Below are positions 42,700 through 49,775 of a DNA stretch of 49,775 nt, one piece after another. The stretch is from Oculatellaceae cyanobacterium Prado106 (lineage in GTDB: Bacteria > Cyanobacteriota > Cyanobacteriia > Elainellales > Elainellaceae): contig JALOOP010000001.1 in the NCBI GenBank assembly GCA_025454315.1, positions 1-49,775 on the forward strand, written 5' to 3'. The position numbers were made by a program, and so were the translations under genes. Position 1 is the first letter of the stretch, and every line of letters starts with the position of its first letter. The notes beneath the pieces were generated by a model, which was given only the letters and a program-made list of their open reading frames with translations, had not been told where the DNA came from and made no database searches.

Positions 42700-44262
42700 C
42701 TAGGCAATCCTTGTCTCTACCTCCCGCAACTTCTCAGCTTCTGCTAAATCGACTTTGCCGTAGACGCGAGGGAGCCGATTCGTCTGCACTAAAATTGCTC
42801 GGACTTCGGTGTTCGTAATATCAGCTAGGTTGCGTCCGCTTGCTAAGGCGAGACTACAGGCAATGCCCACGCCCTGCCCCACGCCCACATTGAATTCCAC
42901 AATTCGTCCTGCTGAACTGGCATAGCCATCAAACCCGGAGGCAGGGCTGACCACTGCCAGATTCGGTACCGTTCTCATCAAGGCATGGCGGATGCCGATG
43001 TTGAACAAAGGGGGGCGAAAGTTCAGTTCCGTCGAAAGCCCTCGGTCATAGGCTTGTTTTTCAATGCCCGTAATGCCGCCGCGAATGTCAAAGGCATAGC
43101 CAAAGGTGCCCAGCGCTTCCGATTCGGGCACGCCCCCTGCCAGCATCCGGGCACCGCTTAGCGGTTCAACCGCGCCCGTCACATTCCCCGCATGGCGGAT
43201 ATAGAGTTCCGTCGCAGGCGTTACCGTCGTGGCTCCCAGACTTTTGAACCAGCGATCGACCTGTTGCATCTCCTGCAAAATTGCCGCCGAAGGTTTGGCA
43301 TCGGCTCTCGCTAAGGCTTCCGCCTGACTAGCATTGACATAGGCCAGCAGCGCATTCCACGAGAGTTTTCCCCCTGGCAAAATCGCGATATTGCCATTGT
43401 CCAAAATTGCCCCACTCTGTCTGATATCCAGGACGGTTCGGCGAAAAGCATGGTAAACGATCGACAAAGTTTTACTGCGAACGTCAATGTAATCCACCCC
43501 CGCAAACATCGGACGCAGTTTCCCCTGGCCATCCACCATGCCCTTCACAAGCTGCTTCGCCAGCACCGCATTCCCTCCCGCCGCCGCCAAAATCATCTGC
43601 TGTGCCTGCCGATCGGCAGGATTGGTAAAGCGCTGCAAATACTCCAGTTCAATCTGCTGGAGTCGCTGCGCCGTCAGCCCTTCGGTTTCAAACACCAATG
43701 TCACAGGCAGTTCCGAATTGGGCAACCCCAGGTTGGCAAACCCCGGCAGTTTCTTAACGCCTGCAAAAACCGCCAGTTCCGCATTCACCGTCGCATCGAT
43801 AAAGACTTTGGCCTCGTAGCGATCGCCATTCGTCAACAAAATCCCGGTGATGCGATCGCCCACCCGACTCACCGACGCAATATCAATCCGGCTCAGCATC
43901 GTCGCCTGCACCTCGGCCAACATTTGCCGCAGCGCCGCATCCGCCTGTTTCGGGTCAAGCGCAATCCGCACCACCCCCGATCGCTGCAAAAACTCCTGAT
44001 AAATCGCTGCGGGTTCCCCAAAGACATCTAGACTGAGCGATCGCCGCAACTCCAGCGGAATATGACTGCGATCCAAATAGGCCAACCGCCCCCGCACCAA
44101 ATGCCCGCCCACCCCCTCCAGTGAACTCCCCTTAAACATCAACAGCGTCCTCAACCCCTTCCCCGTCCGCCGCCGATGCTCCCGCGCCGCCGCCACCAAG
44201 GCCAACACGCCAGGAACTTCATCGCCAAACACAATTAGGTCGTAGGTGCGGGTTTGGGGCAT
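42700..44262 (-). CDS. FAD-dependent oxidoreductase
   Basis: The 520-residue product starts with a flavin Rossmann strand-helix (TYDLIVFGDEVPGVLALVAA) in which the usual G-x-G-x-x-G is G-D-E-V-P-G. SSLEGVGGHLVRGRLAYLDR follows, then the second FAD region DGDRYEAKVFIDATVNAELA-like (GDRYEAKVFIDATVNAELAV), and the C-terminal MRTVPNLAVVSPASGFDGYA, typical of FAD_oxidored-type proteins. The substrate is unknown. The ATG at 44262 is chosen because the upstream frame (to 44511) reads through simple repeats. It has no signal peptide from this start. Confidence 0.85.
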   Translation of the reverse strand: MPQTRTYDLIVFGDEVPGVLALVAAAREHRRRTGKGLRTLLMFKGSSLEGVGGHLVRGRLAYLDRSHIPLELRRSLSLDVFGEPAAIYQEFLQRSGVVRIALDPKQADAALRQMLAEVQATMLSRIDIASVSRVGDRITGILLTNGDRYEAKVFIDATVNAELAVFAGVKKLPGFANLGLPNSELPVTLVFETEGLTAQRLQQIELEYLQRFTNPADRQAQQMILAAAGGNAVLAKQLVKGMVDGQGKLRPMFAGVDYIDVRSKTLSIVYHAFRRTVLDIRQSGAILDNGNIAILPGGKLSWNALLAYVNASQAEALARADAKPSAAILQEMQQVDRWFKSLGATTVTPATELYIRHAGNVTGAVEPLSGARMLAGGVPESEALGTFGYAFDIRGGITGIEKQAYDRGLSTELNFRPPLFNIGIRHALMRTVPNLAVVSPASGFDGYASSAGRIVEFNVGVGQGVGIACSLALASGRNLADITNTEVRAILVQTNRLPRVYGKVDLAEAEKLREVETRIA

Positions 44263-44263
44263 G

Positions 44264-44661
44264 GGAGTGGGGAAGGGAGTGGGGAGTGGGGAGTGGGGAG
44301 TGGGGAAGGGAAAAGGGGAAAGGGGGAAGGGGGGAGAGTCGTGGAGTTCTTTGTTGTGGAATTCTTTGTAGTAGTCTTGGGCTGTTTTCCCTAGCAATTT
44401 AGACTGATGGGCAACGAAGGGACGATTGAAGATGATGGACAAAGATGGATAGATCCTAGGAAAACGACAAAACCTGCAAACTATTAACATCCAGAGATAC
44501 AAGTCAATCAACCCACATCGAACTTCTAATACCGTAGCTCATTGTCCCCCCTTTCCCCTTTCCCCTTTCCCCTTTCCCCTTTCCCCCCTCCAAACCCTGG
44601 CACCAATCCCAGACTCTCGCTATTCTAATGGGTGGCATTTCTCATTGGTAGTGAGGGCGAT
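44264..44661. repeat. Simple-repeat spacer upstream of the FAD oxidoreductase
   Basis: GGGAGTG and GGGGAAA units (44264-44333) and CCCCTTT units (44549-44588) face each other. The part between (44334-44548) has no supported gene. Confidence 0.7.
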
Positions 44662-45507
44662 ATGGCGAACCTGGGGACGGACTTGGAGACAGAGGTGGCA
44701 GACCTGGAGGCGCTGCGTGAGGAGTTGCGGCGGACGCGGTTGGCCTATCGGATGGCGGTGGAGATGGCGCAGTTTCAGGCTGGATTTTTGGCGCGGACTT
44801 CCCATGAGTTGCGATCGCCCATCAATAGTGTCATCAGTTTGCATCAACTGATTCTCTCCGATCTGGCCGACAGCCCAGAGGAGGAGCGGGAGTTTATCGC
44901 CCAGTCCTTTGGAGCCGCAGAAAAAATGCTGGCCACCCTAGACCAACTCATTCAGGTTTCTAAAGCGCTTCACGGGACAGAATCCCTCGATCTACAACCC
45001 TTGCCGCTTCAAAGTATGCTGACAGAGGTACAAACCTTAACCCATCTGCAAGCCCGCAATCGCAATCTTCGGCTAGAAATCACGCTCCCCGAGGCCGATC
45101 TTTTCGTCATGGCCGATGCCCGTTGGTTTCAGCAGGTGATGTTGCAGTTGGTGGATAGTCCCATTTTGCTGATGCGGGAAGGCACCATTCGCGTGACCAC
45201 GGCGATCGCACCCCCTACGCCCGATCGCCCGATCGCCCATGCCCAAATCCAGGTCGAAGACGAGCGCCCTGCCAGCTTCTGGAGCGAACCGTTGGATTTA
45301 CTAGAAAAGCTCCGAGACAAATCGAGTCGAGAATGGGCGATCGATTCTGAAGCAGGAGCAATAGACTTTCCTTCACCTGCCTTCTCCTTACTCACCCACC
45401 AAACCCTGATGGAACTTATGGGTGGCAGCTTGGAGGTTTTGTCGGTTCCGTCCGCCGAGTCTCCCCTGACCTGCATTCAGTGTTCGATCCCGATCGCTGA
45501 ATTTTGA
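44662..45507 (+). CDS. Histidine-kinase-like protein with poorly conserved ATPase domain
   Basis: The 281-residue product opens with a charged helix (DLETEVADLEALREELRRTR) and has a HisKA dimerisation domain with the H-box FLARTSHELRSPINSVISLH (His48). The following part should be the ATPase domain, but the N-box (N-x-x-x-N-A) is replaced by WFQQVMLQLVDSPILLM, and no clear G1/G2 boxes are visible. The C-terminus LLTHQTLMELMGGSLEVLSV is reminiscent of G2 but lacks the glycine loop. No sensor domain or membrane segment is present. It may be a phosphotransfer or scaffold protein. ATG at 44662 was preferred to a GTG at 44632. Confidence 0.75.
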   Translation: MANLGTDLETEVADLEALREELRRTRLAYRMAVEMAQFQAGFLARTSHELRSPINSVISLHQLILSDLADSPEEEREFIAQSFGAAEKMLATLDQLIQVSKALHGTESLDLQPLPLQSMLTEVQTLTHLQARNRNLRLEITLPEADLFVMADARWFQQVMLQLVDSPILLMREGTIRVTTAIAPPTPDRPIAHAQIQVEDERPASFWSEPLDLLEKLRDKSSREWAIDSEAGAIDFPSPAFSLLTHQTLMELMGGSLEVLSVPSAESPLTCIQCSIPIAEF

Positions 45508-45594
45508 TCTATCCATCAATCCATAGATGAGTCACGATTTTGGCGATGGACTGCCTATCCTTTGTACACCTAACGAACTCATGGGAGGCTAATC

Positions 45595-45702
45595 ATGTGG
45601 AAAGATGAGATTGTTGAGGAAATCCACCGGATTCGGGAAGAGTATGCCAAGTCCTTCAACGATGACTTAGACGCGATATTGCCTTCGCTCAGCAGATGTT
45701 GA
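45595..45702 (+). pseudogene. N-terminal fragment of a small cyanobacterial MWKDxIVEEI-type protein
   Basis: ATG at 45595 gives MWKDEIVEEIHRIREEYAKS then FNDDLDAILPSLSRC and a stop. The first 28 residues match a small cyanobacterial protein family often found near toxin genes, but the end is wrong because the sequence switches into a transposase fragment at about 45672. The functional gene would be about twice as long. Confidence 0.5.
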
Positions 45703-45830
45703 AATACTTTGCAGGGGGAAACATTCACACGGTTTATGAAGCCGGATTCTGTGGGTTTACGCTACACCGAGAACTGAAACGCCAAGGCATTGATAATTCC
45801 GTAGTTGTGTATGAGGCGCAGCACCTGTGA
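45672..45830 (+). pseudogene. IS110-like transposase fragment
   Basis: A frame from 45672 reads RDIAFAQQMLKYFAGGNIHT, VYEAGFCGFTLHRELKRQGI and DNSVVVYEAQHL before a stop at 45828. VYEAGxxGFxLHRxLxxxGIDNxVV is a conserved block in IS110-family transposases. Nothing else of the enzyme (no DEDD start or C-terminal part) is present, so this is a remnant joined to the preceding gene fragment. Confidence 0.65.
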
Positions 45831-45943
45831 ACGCGCAAAAGGAAATTGTGGCGCAGTTAAGGCTGTGACTACGCATAACTGGTTGTTGACGCAGGGTTAG
45901 AGCAACGGCAAGGTCAAAAATTGTCAAGATGTTCTCCCGATGA

Positions 45944-46032
45944 AAACGCAACCCAGTTCCTGGGGGTTGAGGTAGACCTCCAGGAACTAGGTTGCGTTTC
46001 CTTGGCTCACAGGGGTCTACCTCAACCCCCAG
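45944..46032. other. Two overlapping, mutually exclusive hairpins
   Basis: Hairpin 1: AAACGCAACCCAGTTCCTGG (45944-45963) pairs with 45980-45999, one mismatch. Hairpin 2: CTGGGGGTTGAGGTAGACC (45960-45978) pairs perfectly with 46014-46032. They share 45960-45978, so only one can form. There is no open frame to regulate directly downstream on the plus strand; the block may instead be an element end linked to the IS110 debris. Confidence 0.75.
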
Positions 46033-46237
46033 ATCGAATTCAAAGCAGGATAGTTCTGGTTATTCTCTGAACCTGCTGTTCAATAGAGAGCTGTTGTTTG
46101 GCTCTTCTTGGAGTTTTGCGTCTCTCTCTTGACAAACCCCATAACAGGGATTTAGGGGCGGAAACTCTGAATCGAAGCCGATATAGATAGACTAATGGGA
46201 ACGGGAGTTCTCCCATCAAAACATTGGGATAGCAGAA
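46033..46237. other. Gene-free region after the hairpins
   Basis: GGGATTTAGGGGCGG (near 46149) resembles the tail of the element at 34911-34926. No gene is supported here. Confidence 0.4.
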
Positions 46238-46873
46238 CTAAGGCGTGGGCGCTGCTGGACTGGGGGCGGGTTGAGTCGGTAAGGGACTCGACTCATTGCT
46301 GGGAGCGAGTTCCTCGGGTACGACCACATCCGGCGCGGGATCTTGTACCTCCGGCACTAGTTCCTCGGTGGTTTCGTTGGGCAGGCCATCCTGAGAGGGG
46401 TTGGTGGAGGCGATGCAGGTATTCATGGCGGCCACGGGGCGGAAGTCAATGGCCGATCGCAGTCCCACCACACATTCTGAGAAACGAGCTGGGAGCAGGC
46501 TACGGCGGCAGTTGTCCAGGACTTCACCCGCTGCTGCACCTTCAGCCGTACTAATGATATTGACGACGCAGGTAGAATATTCTAGCGGACGACGCACCCG
46601 CCGACAGCCATCGAGCGCTGCTGCTGCTTCGACGGCAGTATCCGCGTCAATGTCGATGACACAGGTGGCCAGGTCAACGGGACGCAGTGCCTCAGCACAG
46701 GCCGTGGCCACCGCCCGTCTGGACAACCCCGATTCGCTTAGGGCAGCGGCACAGACCTGGTAATCATTTCGTCGGGCTTGGGCGGGTTGGGGGGGGATGG
46801 CTAGGGCAATGAGACTGGCGATCGCCACCGAGGGAGCCGCCAAGCGAAGAACGGAAGAGAGAAGATGACGCAT
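46238..46873 (-). CDS. Secreted Cys-repeat protein, hypothetical
   Basis: The 211-residue product has a signal peptide (hydrophobic APSVAIASLIALAI, cleavage likely after PPQPAQA, about residue 34). The mature part holds four cysteine-paired repeats of about 35 residues: VCAAALSESGLSRRAVATAC, TCVIDIDADTAVEAAAALDGC-like, STCVVNIISTAEGAAAGEVL with DNC, and ECVVGLRSAIDFRPVAAMNT with C. Each repeat has two cysteines about 18-20 apart. A Pro/Glu-rich C-terminus (about 160-211) is probably disordered. I do not recognise a functional family. It is divergent from petC. Confidence 0.82.
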   Translation of the reverse strand: MRHLLSSVLRLAAPSVAIASLIALAIPPQPAQARRNDYQVCAAALSESGLSRRAVATACAEALRPVDLATCVIDIDADTAVEAAAALDGCRRVRRPLEYSTCVVNIISTAEGAAAGEVLDNCRRSLLPARFSECVVGLRSAIDFRPVAAMNTCIASTNPSQDGLPNETTEELVPEVQDPAPDVVVPEELAPSNESSPLPTQPAPSPAAPTP

Positions 46874-47264
46874 ACAGGTAATGAGCGTAGAGGGTTGAGA
46901 TGGACTTGGATGAGAGGGCGAAATTCGGTAGCCCTTCAGAGCGCTACCGAATTATGGTAATTTGTCATCGGCGCATTGGGATATACATCCCATGTAATAA
47001 TACTTTTAGAAAAACTGTAAACCGGACAGGTTCGGGCGGTGAGGGCAGAAGGAATCAGGTCAGATTCTCTGCTGCGGGATATATCTTTAGAATGTAGGGT
47101 GTGAGTTCACTTTACGTCGCTGAAATCTATCCCTCCTGGCTCGCTGACCTCTGCCCCACCTGTGTTCTGATACCTGAGAATGCTGTCTGTGAAATTCTTG
47201 ATTGATTAAGCAGGCTTAACAAACTACGGTAACGCCATACTACTCCCTCTCTTTAGCACTAGTC
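46874..47264. promoter_or_regulatory. Divergent region upstream of petC
   Basis: An 11-bp perfect hairpin (AATTCGGTAGC at 46922-46932, complement 46943-46953) and a dyad TGGGAT-N4-ATCCCA (46977-46992) followed by TGTAATAAT lie here. They may control petC or the secreted protein gene. I cannot place a start site exactly. Confidence 0.45.
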
Positions 47265-47807
47265 ATGACTCAAGCTTCTGGAACTCCCGATGTGCCCGAT
47301 TTGGGTCGTCGCCAACTCCTCAATATCCTCCTGCTGGGAGCCGCCTCGGGGCCTGTCCTGGGGATGCTCTATCCGGTGGTGAAGTATTTTATTCCCCCCG
47401 CTAGCGGTAGTGCAGGGGGCGGTGTCACGGCCAAAGATGCTCTGGGCAATGACATTGTGGCCAGCGAATTTTTGGCCAGCCACAAAACGGGCGATCGCGT
47501 CCTGGCTCAAGGCTTAAAAGGTGACCCCACCTACATCACGGTGGAAGGATCAGAGGCGATCGCCAGCTACGGCCTCAACGCCATCTGCACCCACCTCGGC
47601 TGCGTCGTCCCCTGGAATGCCAACGAAAACAAATTTATGTGCCCCTGCCACGGTTCCCAGTACAACAGCGAAGGCAAGGTCGTCCGGGGTCCCGCTCCCC
47701 TGTCTCTGGCCTTGGCTCACGCCGAAGTCAACGACAGCGGCAAAATCAGCCTGACCCCCTGGACTGAAACCGACTTCCGCACCGACGAAGCACCCTGGTG
47801 GGCTTAA
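47265..47807 (+). CDS. petC: Cytochrome b6f complex Rieske iron-sulfur subunit
   Basis: PetC carries the [2Fe-2S] cluster that passes electrons from plastoquinol to cytochrome f. The 180-residue product has an N-terminal membrane anchor ([20 protein letters not shown], residues 18-37) with the preceding twin-arginine RR. Cluster ligands are in CTHLGC (Cys108, His110) and CPCHGS (Cys126, His129), with disulfide cysteines Cys113 and Cys128. The extended C-terminus ([16 protein letters not shown]) is typical. petA follows on the same strand 166 bases downstream, the usual cyanobacterial petCA order. The spacer between them holds simple repeats. Confidence 0.97.
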   Translation: MTQASGTPDVPDLGRRQLLNILLLGAASGPVLGMLYPVVKYFIPPASGSAGGGVTAKDALGNDIVASEFLASHKTGDRVLAQGLKGDPTYITVEGSEAIASYGLNAICTHLGCVVPWNANENKFMCPCHGSQYNSEGKVVRGPAPLSLALAHAEVNDSGKISLTPWTETDFRTDEAPWWA

Positions 47808-47814
47808 ATCTTTA

Positions 47815-47937
<123 letters not shown>

Positions 47938-47973
47938 CAAAAAAACGATCCTTTGTTATCCATCCCTATCCCC

Positions 47974-48963
47974 ATGAAATTATCTTTCTGGTCGCGGCTC
48001 AGGGCTCAGGGTAGTCGGGCTGTCATGAAGAGCGCCCTGGTTATCCTGGCAACCTTCTCCCTGCTGCTGCTCAGCGACGTATCCATGCCTCAATCTGCCA
48101 GTGCCTATCCCTTCTGGGCACAGCAGAACTACGCCAATCCCCGTGAAGCCACGGGTCGCATTGTTTGCGCCAACTGCCACCTAGCCGCCAAGCCTGTCGA
48201 AATCGAAGTGCCCCAAGCGGTACTGCCCGACAGCGTTTTCAAAGCCGTGGTGAAAATTCCCTACGACACCAGCATTCAGCAGGTGCAGGGCAACGGTGAA
48301 AAAGGCCCCCTCAACGTGGGTGCCGTCATGGTACTGCCCGAGGGCTTCAAGATTGCCCCCGAAGACCGCATCCCTGAAGACATGAAGGATGAAGTCGGCC
48401 CCAGCTACCTGTTCCAAAACTACAGCGACACCCAAACCAACATTGTCCTGGTCGGGCCGCTCCCTGGCGAACAGTACGAAGAAATTGTCTTCCCCATCCT
48501 GTCGCCTGACCCCAGCACCGACAAGTCGGCTCACTTTGGCAAATACCTGATCAACCTGGGTGGTAACCGGGGTCGAGGTCAGGTTTACCCCACGGGCGAA
48601 AAGAGCAACAACACAGTCTACACCGCTTCTACTGCGGGGACGATCGCCGAAATCGCCAAAACCGATGACGGTGGTTACCAAGTCTCGATCGGTGCTGAAG
48701 ATGGCTCGGCTGTAGTCGATAAGATTCCCGCAGGCCCCGAACTGATCGTCTCTGAAGGCCAGTCCGTCAAAGCGGGCGAAGCGCTGACCAACAACCCCAA
48801 CGTCGGTGGTTTTGGTCAAAAGGACATCGAAATTGTTCTGCAAAGCCCCAACCGAGTCAAGGGTCTGATTGCCTTCCTGGCTGCCGTCACCCTGACTCAA
48901 ATCATGCTGGTTATCAAGAAGAAACAGGTTGAGCGCGTTCAAGCGGCTGAAATGACCTTCTAA
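47974..48963 (+). CDS. petA: Apocytochrome f
   Basis: Cytochrome f is the c-type haem subunit of the b6f complex and passes electrons to plastocyanin or cytochrome c6. The 329-residue precursor has a signal peptide ending SASA, so the mature protein begins YPFWAQ with Tyr45 as the axial haem ligand. CANCH (Cys65, Cys68, His69) binds the haem. The long beta domain and a C-terminal anchor ([20 protein letters not shown]) are present. The frame is open seven codons further upstream, but ATG at 47974 gives the normal basic signal-peptide start. It is the second gene of petCA and is followed by a terminator. Confidence 0.97.
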   Translation: MKLSFWSRLRAQGSRAVMKSALVILATFSLLLLSDVSMPQSASAYPFWAQQNYANPREATGRIVCANCHLAAKPVEIEVPQAVLPDSVFKAVVKIPYDTSIQQVQGNGEKGPLNVGAVMVLPEGFKIAPEDRIPEDMKDEVGPSYLFQNYSDTQTNIVLVGPLPGEQYEEIVFPILSPDPSTDKSAHFGKYLINLGGNRGRGQVYPTGEKSNNTVYTASTAGTIAEIAKTDDGGYQVSIGAEDGSAVVDKIPAGPELIVSEGQSVKAGEALTNNPNVGGFGQKDIEIVLQSPNRVKGLIAFLAAVTLTQIMLVIKKKQVERVQAAEMTF

Positions 48964-48992
48964 GAGTCCCTTTCATCCCTGAATCTTCAGCA

Positions 48993-49029
48993 CAAAAGGC
49001 AGATGCATCATGCATCTGCCTTTTGTTTT
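48993..49029 (+). terminator. Terminator of the petCA operon
   Basis: AAAAGGCAGATGCA (48994-49007) pairs perfectly with TGCATCTGCCTTTT (49011-49024) over a 3-base loop, with G-T4 following. A C-G pair extends the stem. Confidence 0.92.
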
Positions 49030-49162
49030 GGAGGAAGTTGTTTCTTGTCTTGAAGTCCCAGACCTTTCGATTAAACAATACGATAGATTTTAGAGGAGGA
49101 GAAAGGGGTAGAGAATTGAATCAGCTTGAGTGACGGCGAGTTCTATCGTAGAGGATTGAACA

Positions 49163-49402
49163 GTGAACAAAGTCTTGCAAGCGACTTACCATAACGGCAA
49201 CTTAGTTCTAGAGGAAAAGCTTGATGCTGCCCTAGAAGGCAAAAAACTGACCCTGATTTTGGTGGAGGAACCTGATGCGTTTCCTCACCATGAACTTGAT
49301 GTAGAAGAACGAAAACGGGAATTTTTTGAGTGGGCGAACCAGTTCTCGGCTAAACTACCGCCTGATTATCGATTTGATCGGGAAGAAGCCCATGAGCGAT
49401 AA
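49163..49402 (+). CDS. Orphan AF2212/DUF104-like antitoxin
   Basis: GTG at 49163 starts a 79-residue product. The first half (MNKVLQATYHNGNLVLEEKL...KLTLILVEEPDAF) resembles the short beta-hairpin DNA-binding start of DUF104/AF2212-type antitoxins, and the acidic, helical second half would bind a toxin. Downstream, an ATG at 49392 overlaps the stop and begins MSDKTRLAI, close to the usual start of PIN-type toxins, but this frame ends after 20 codons. The toxin is therefore missing and the antitoxin is probably an orphan. Confidence 0.6.
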   Translation: MNKVLQATYHNGNLVLEEKLDAALEGKKLTLILVEEPDAFPHHELDVEERKREFFEWANQFSAKLPPDYRFDREEAHER

Positions 49403-49409
49403 GACAAGA

Positions 49410-49775
49410 TTAGCGATCGCCCCCCTCCACAAACGCACCCGGCGGCAGCAGTAGCACTTTCACCAAGGCTCCCCCAACCATTAACAGCACAATCATCAAA
49501 AACCCAAATCCCAGCGGACTTGGAAGCCAGAACTGGGCTTCGACCTGGCTCTGATGACCGGGGTGTAATTGCCAGATGACTTGACGACCTTTTTGAGTGG
49601 TCAGGGGCATCCCATCGGCTTCAGCATTGAGGATCTGGACTTTGGCAGGGGTGTTGATTTGGAAGCGGACTTCGAGTTGGTCGAGGAGGTCTGGGGTGAG
49701 GCTATTGCGGAGCGATCGCAGATCCAAGTCATAGTGCAACACCTGGTTTTGTCCCAGTAATGAATTCCGCGTTTG
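49410..49775 (-). CDS. C-terminal part of a membrane-anchored protein, possibly DUF3153 (runs off the right edge)
   Basis: The minus-strand frame is open from the window edge to a stop at 49410, giving 121 residues. An extracytoplasmic part (LGQNQVLHYDLDLRSLRNSL; VRFQINTPAKVQILNAEADG; VIWQLHPGHQSQVEAQFWLP) is followed by one transmembrane helix (GFGFLMIVLLMVGGALVKVL) and a short tail. The ending F-W-L-P-S-P-L-G-F-G is similar to cyanobacterial DUF3153 proteins, which have no known function. The N-terminus lies beyond the window. It converges with the orphan antitoxin. Confidence 0.6.
   Translation of the reverse strand, partial: QTRNSLLGQNQVLHYDLDLRSLRNSLTPDLLDQLEVRFQINTPAKVQILNAEADGMPLTTQKGRQVIWQLHPGHQSQVEAQFWLPSPLGFGFLMIVLLMVGGALVKVLLLPPGAFVEGGDR

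Noticed and set aside
48181-48942. 253-codon open frame antisense to petA
   Set aside because: It mirrors the codon bias of petA and has no family features or start site; petA itself is certain.

Overview
The window is cyanobacterial chromosome. The evidence is ycf3, petC-petA and a cytochrome-f type photosynthetic electron-transport operon, very frequent HIP1 octamers (GCGATCGC) inside and between genes, and several gene families typical of cyanobacteria (Sll0314/Alr1548-type TPR protein, bluetail-type surface proteins, RelN-type antitoxin, small glycine-tailed RRM protein). Many gaps carry short tandem repeats built on CCCCACT, GGGGAAA and CCCATCCA units, a style common in filamentous cyanobacteria. 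The genus cannot be fixed from the sequence alone.

Layout. 1-9 kb: a partial hypothetical gene, ycf3, gatC, a secreted TPR protein, a small HTH protein, a cysteine synthase, larE facing a MarR regulator with a cysteine-rich tail, a possible MITE-like element, and a single-domain globin with a striking double operator upstream. 9-16 kb: a LysR regulator overlapping trpF tail to tail, a Uma2 nuclease-like protein, two fused pseudogene scraps (HicB and Cache domain), a DUF389 membrane protein, glutathione-dependent formaldehyde dehydrogenase and a DUF2809-like protein. 16-24 kb: two large paralogous beta-helix surface proteins with RTX-like and bluetail ends, a methyltransferase, CsbD and a secreted leucine-rich-repeat protein. 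24-28 kb: a TetR regulator fused to a recombinase-like domain, divergent from an acyl desaturase with two matching dyads between them, then an RNA-binding protein. 28-38 kb: pentapeptide protein, hydrolase, B12-binding radical SAM enzyme, double GNAT, MFS transporter, and a decayed toxin-antitoxin cluster (intact RelN antitoxin, frameshifted RelE, nonsense-mutated UPF0175). 38-49.8 kb: SelO, a glutamine synthetase family protein, a variant metallo-beta-lactamase fold protein, an FAD oxidoreductase, a histidine-kinase-like protein with a weak ATPase domain, IS110-like debris, petC-petA, an orphan antitoxin and a partial membrane-anchored protein.

How it fits together. Most genes are single housekeeping or stress genes and not one pathway; petC-petA is the clearest operon. 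Regulatory pairs that look real are MarR/globin (candidate nitric oxide or redox sensing, inferred), TetR-fusion/desaturase (candidate lipid or temperature response, inferred) and RelN/RelE (decayed). At least five loci are remnants or orphans of toxin-antitoxin systems, and a roughly 220 bp composite repeat element occurs in two clear copies in opposite orientation.

The most unusual items are the TetR-recombinase fusion with its paired dyads, the doubled TTTAGG-N3-CCTAAA operator upstream of the globin, the composite repeat element, a pair of mutually exclusive hairpins at 45944-46032, and HIP1 octamers locked to the 66 bp grid of a leucine-rich-repeat gene.
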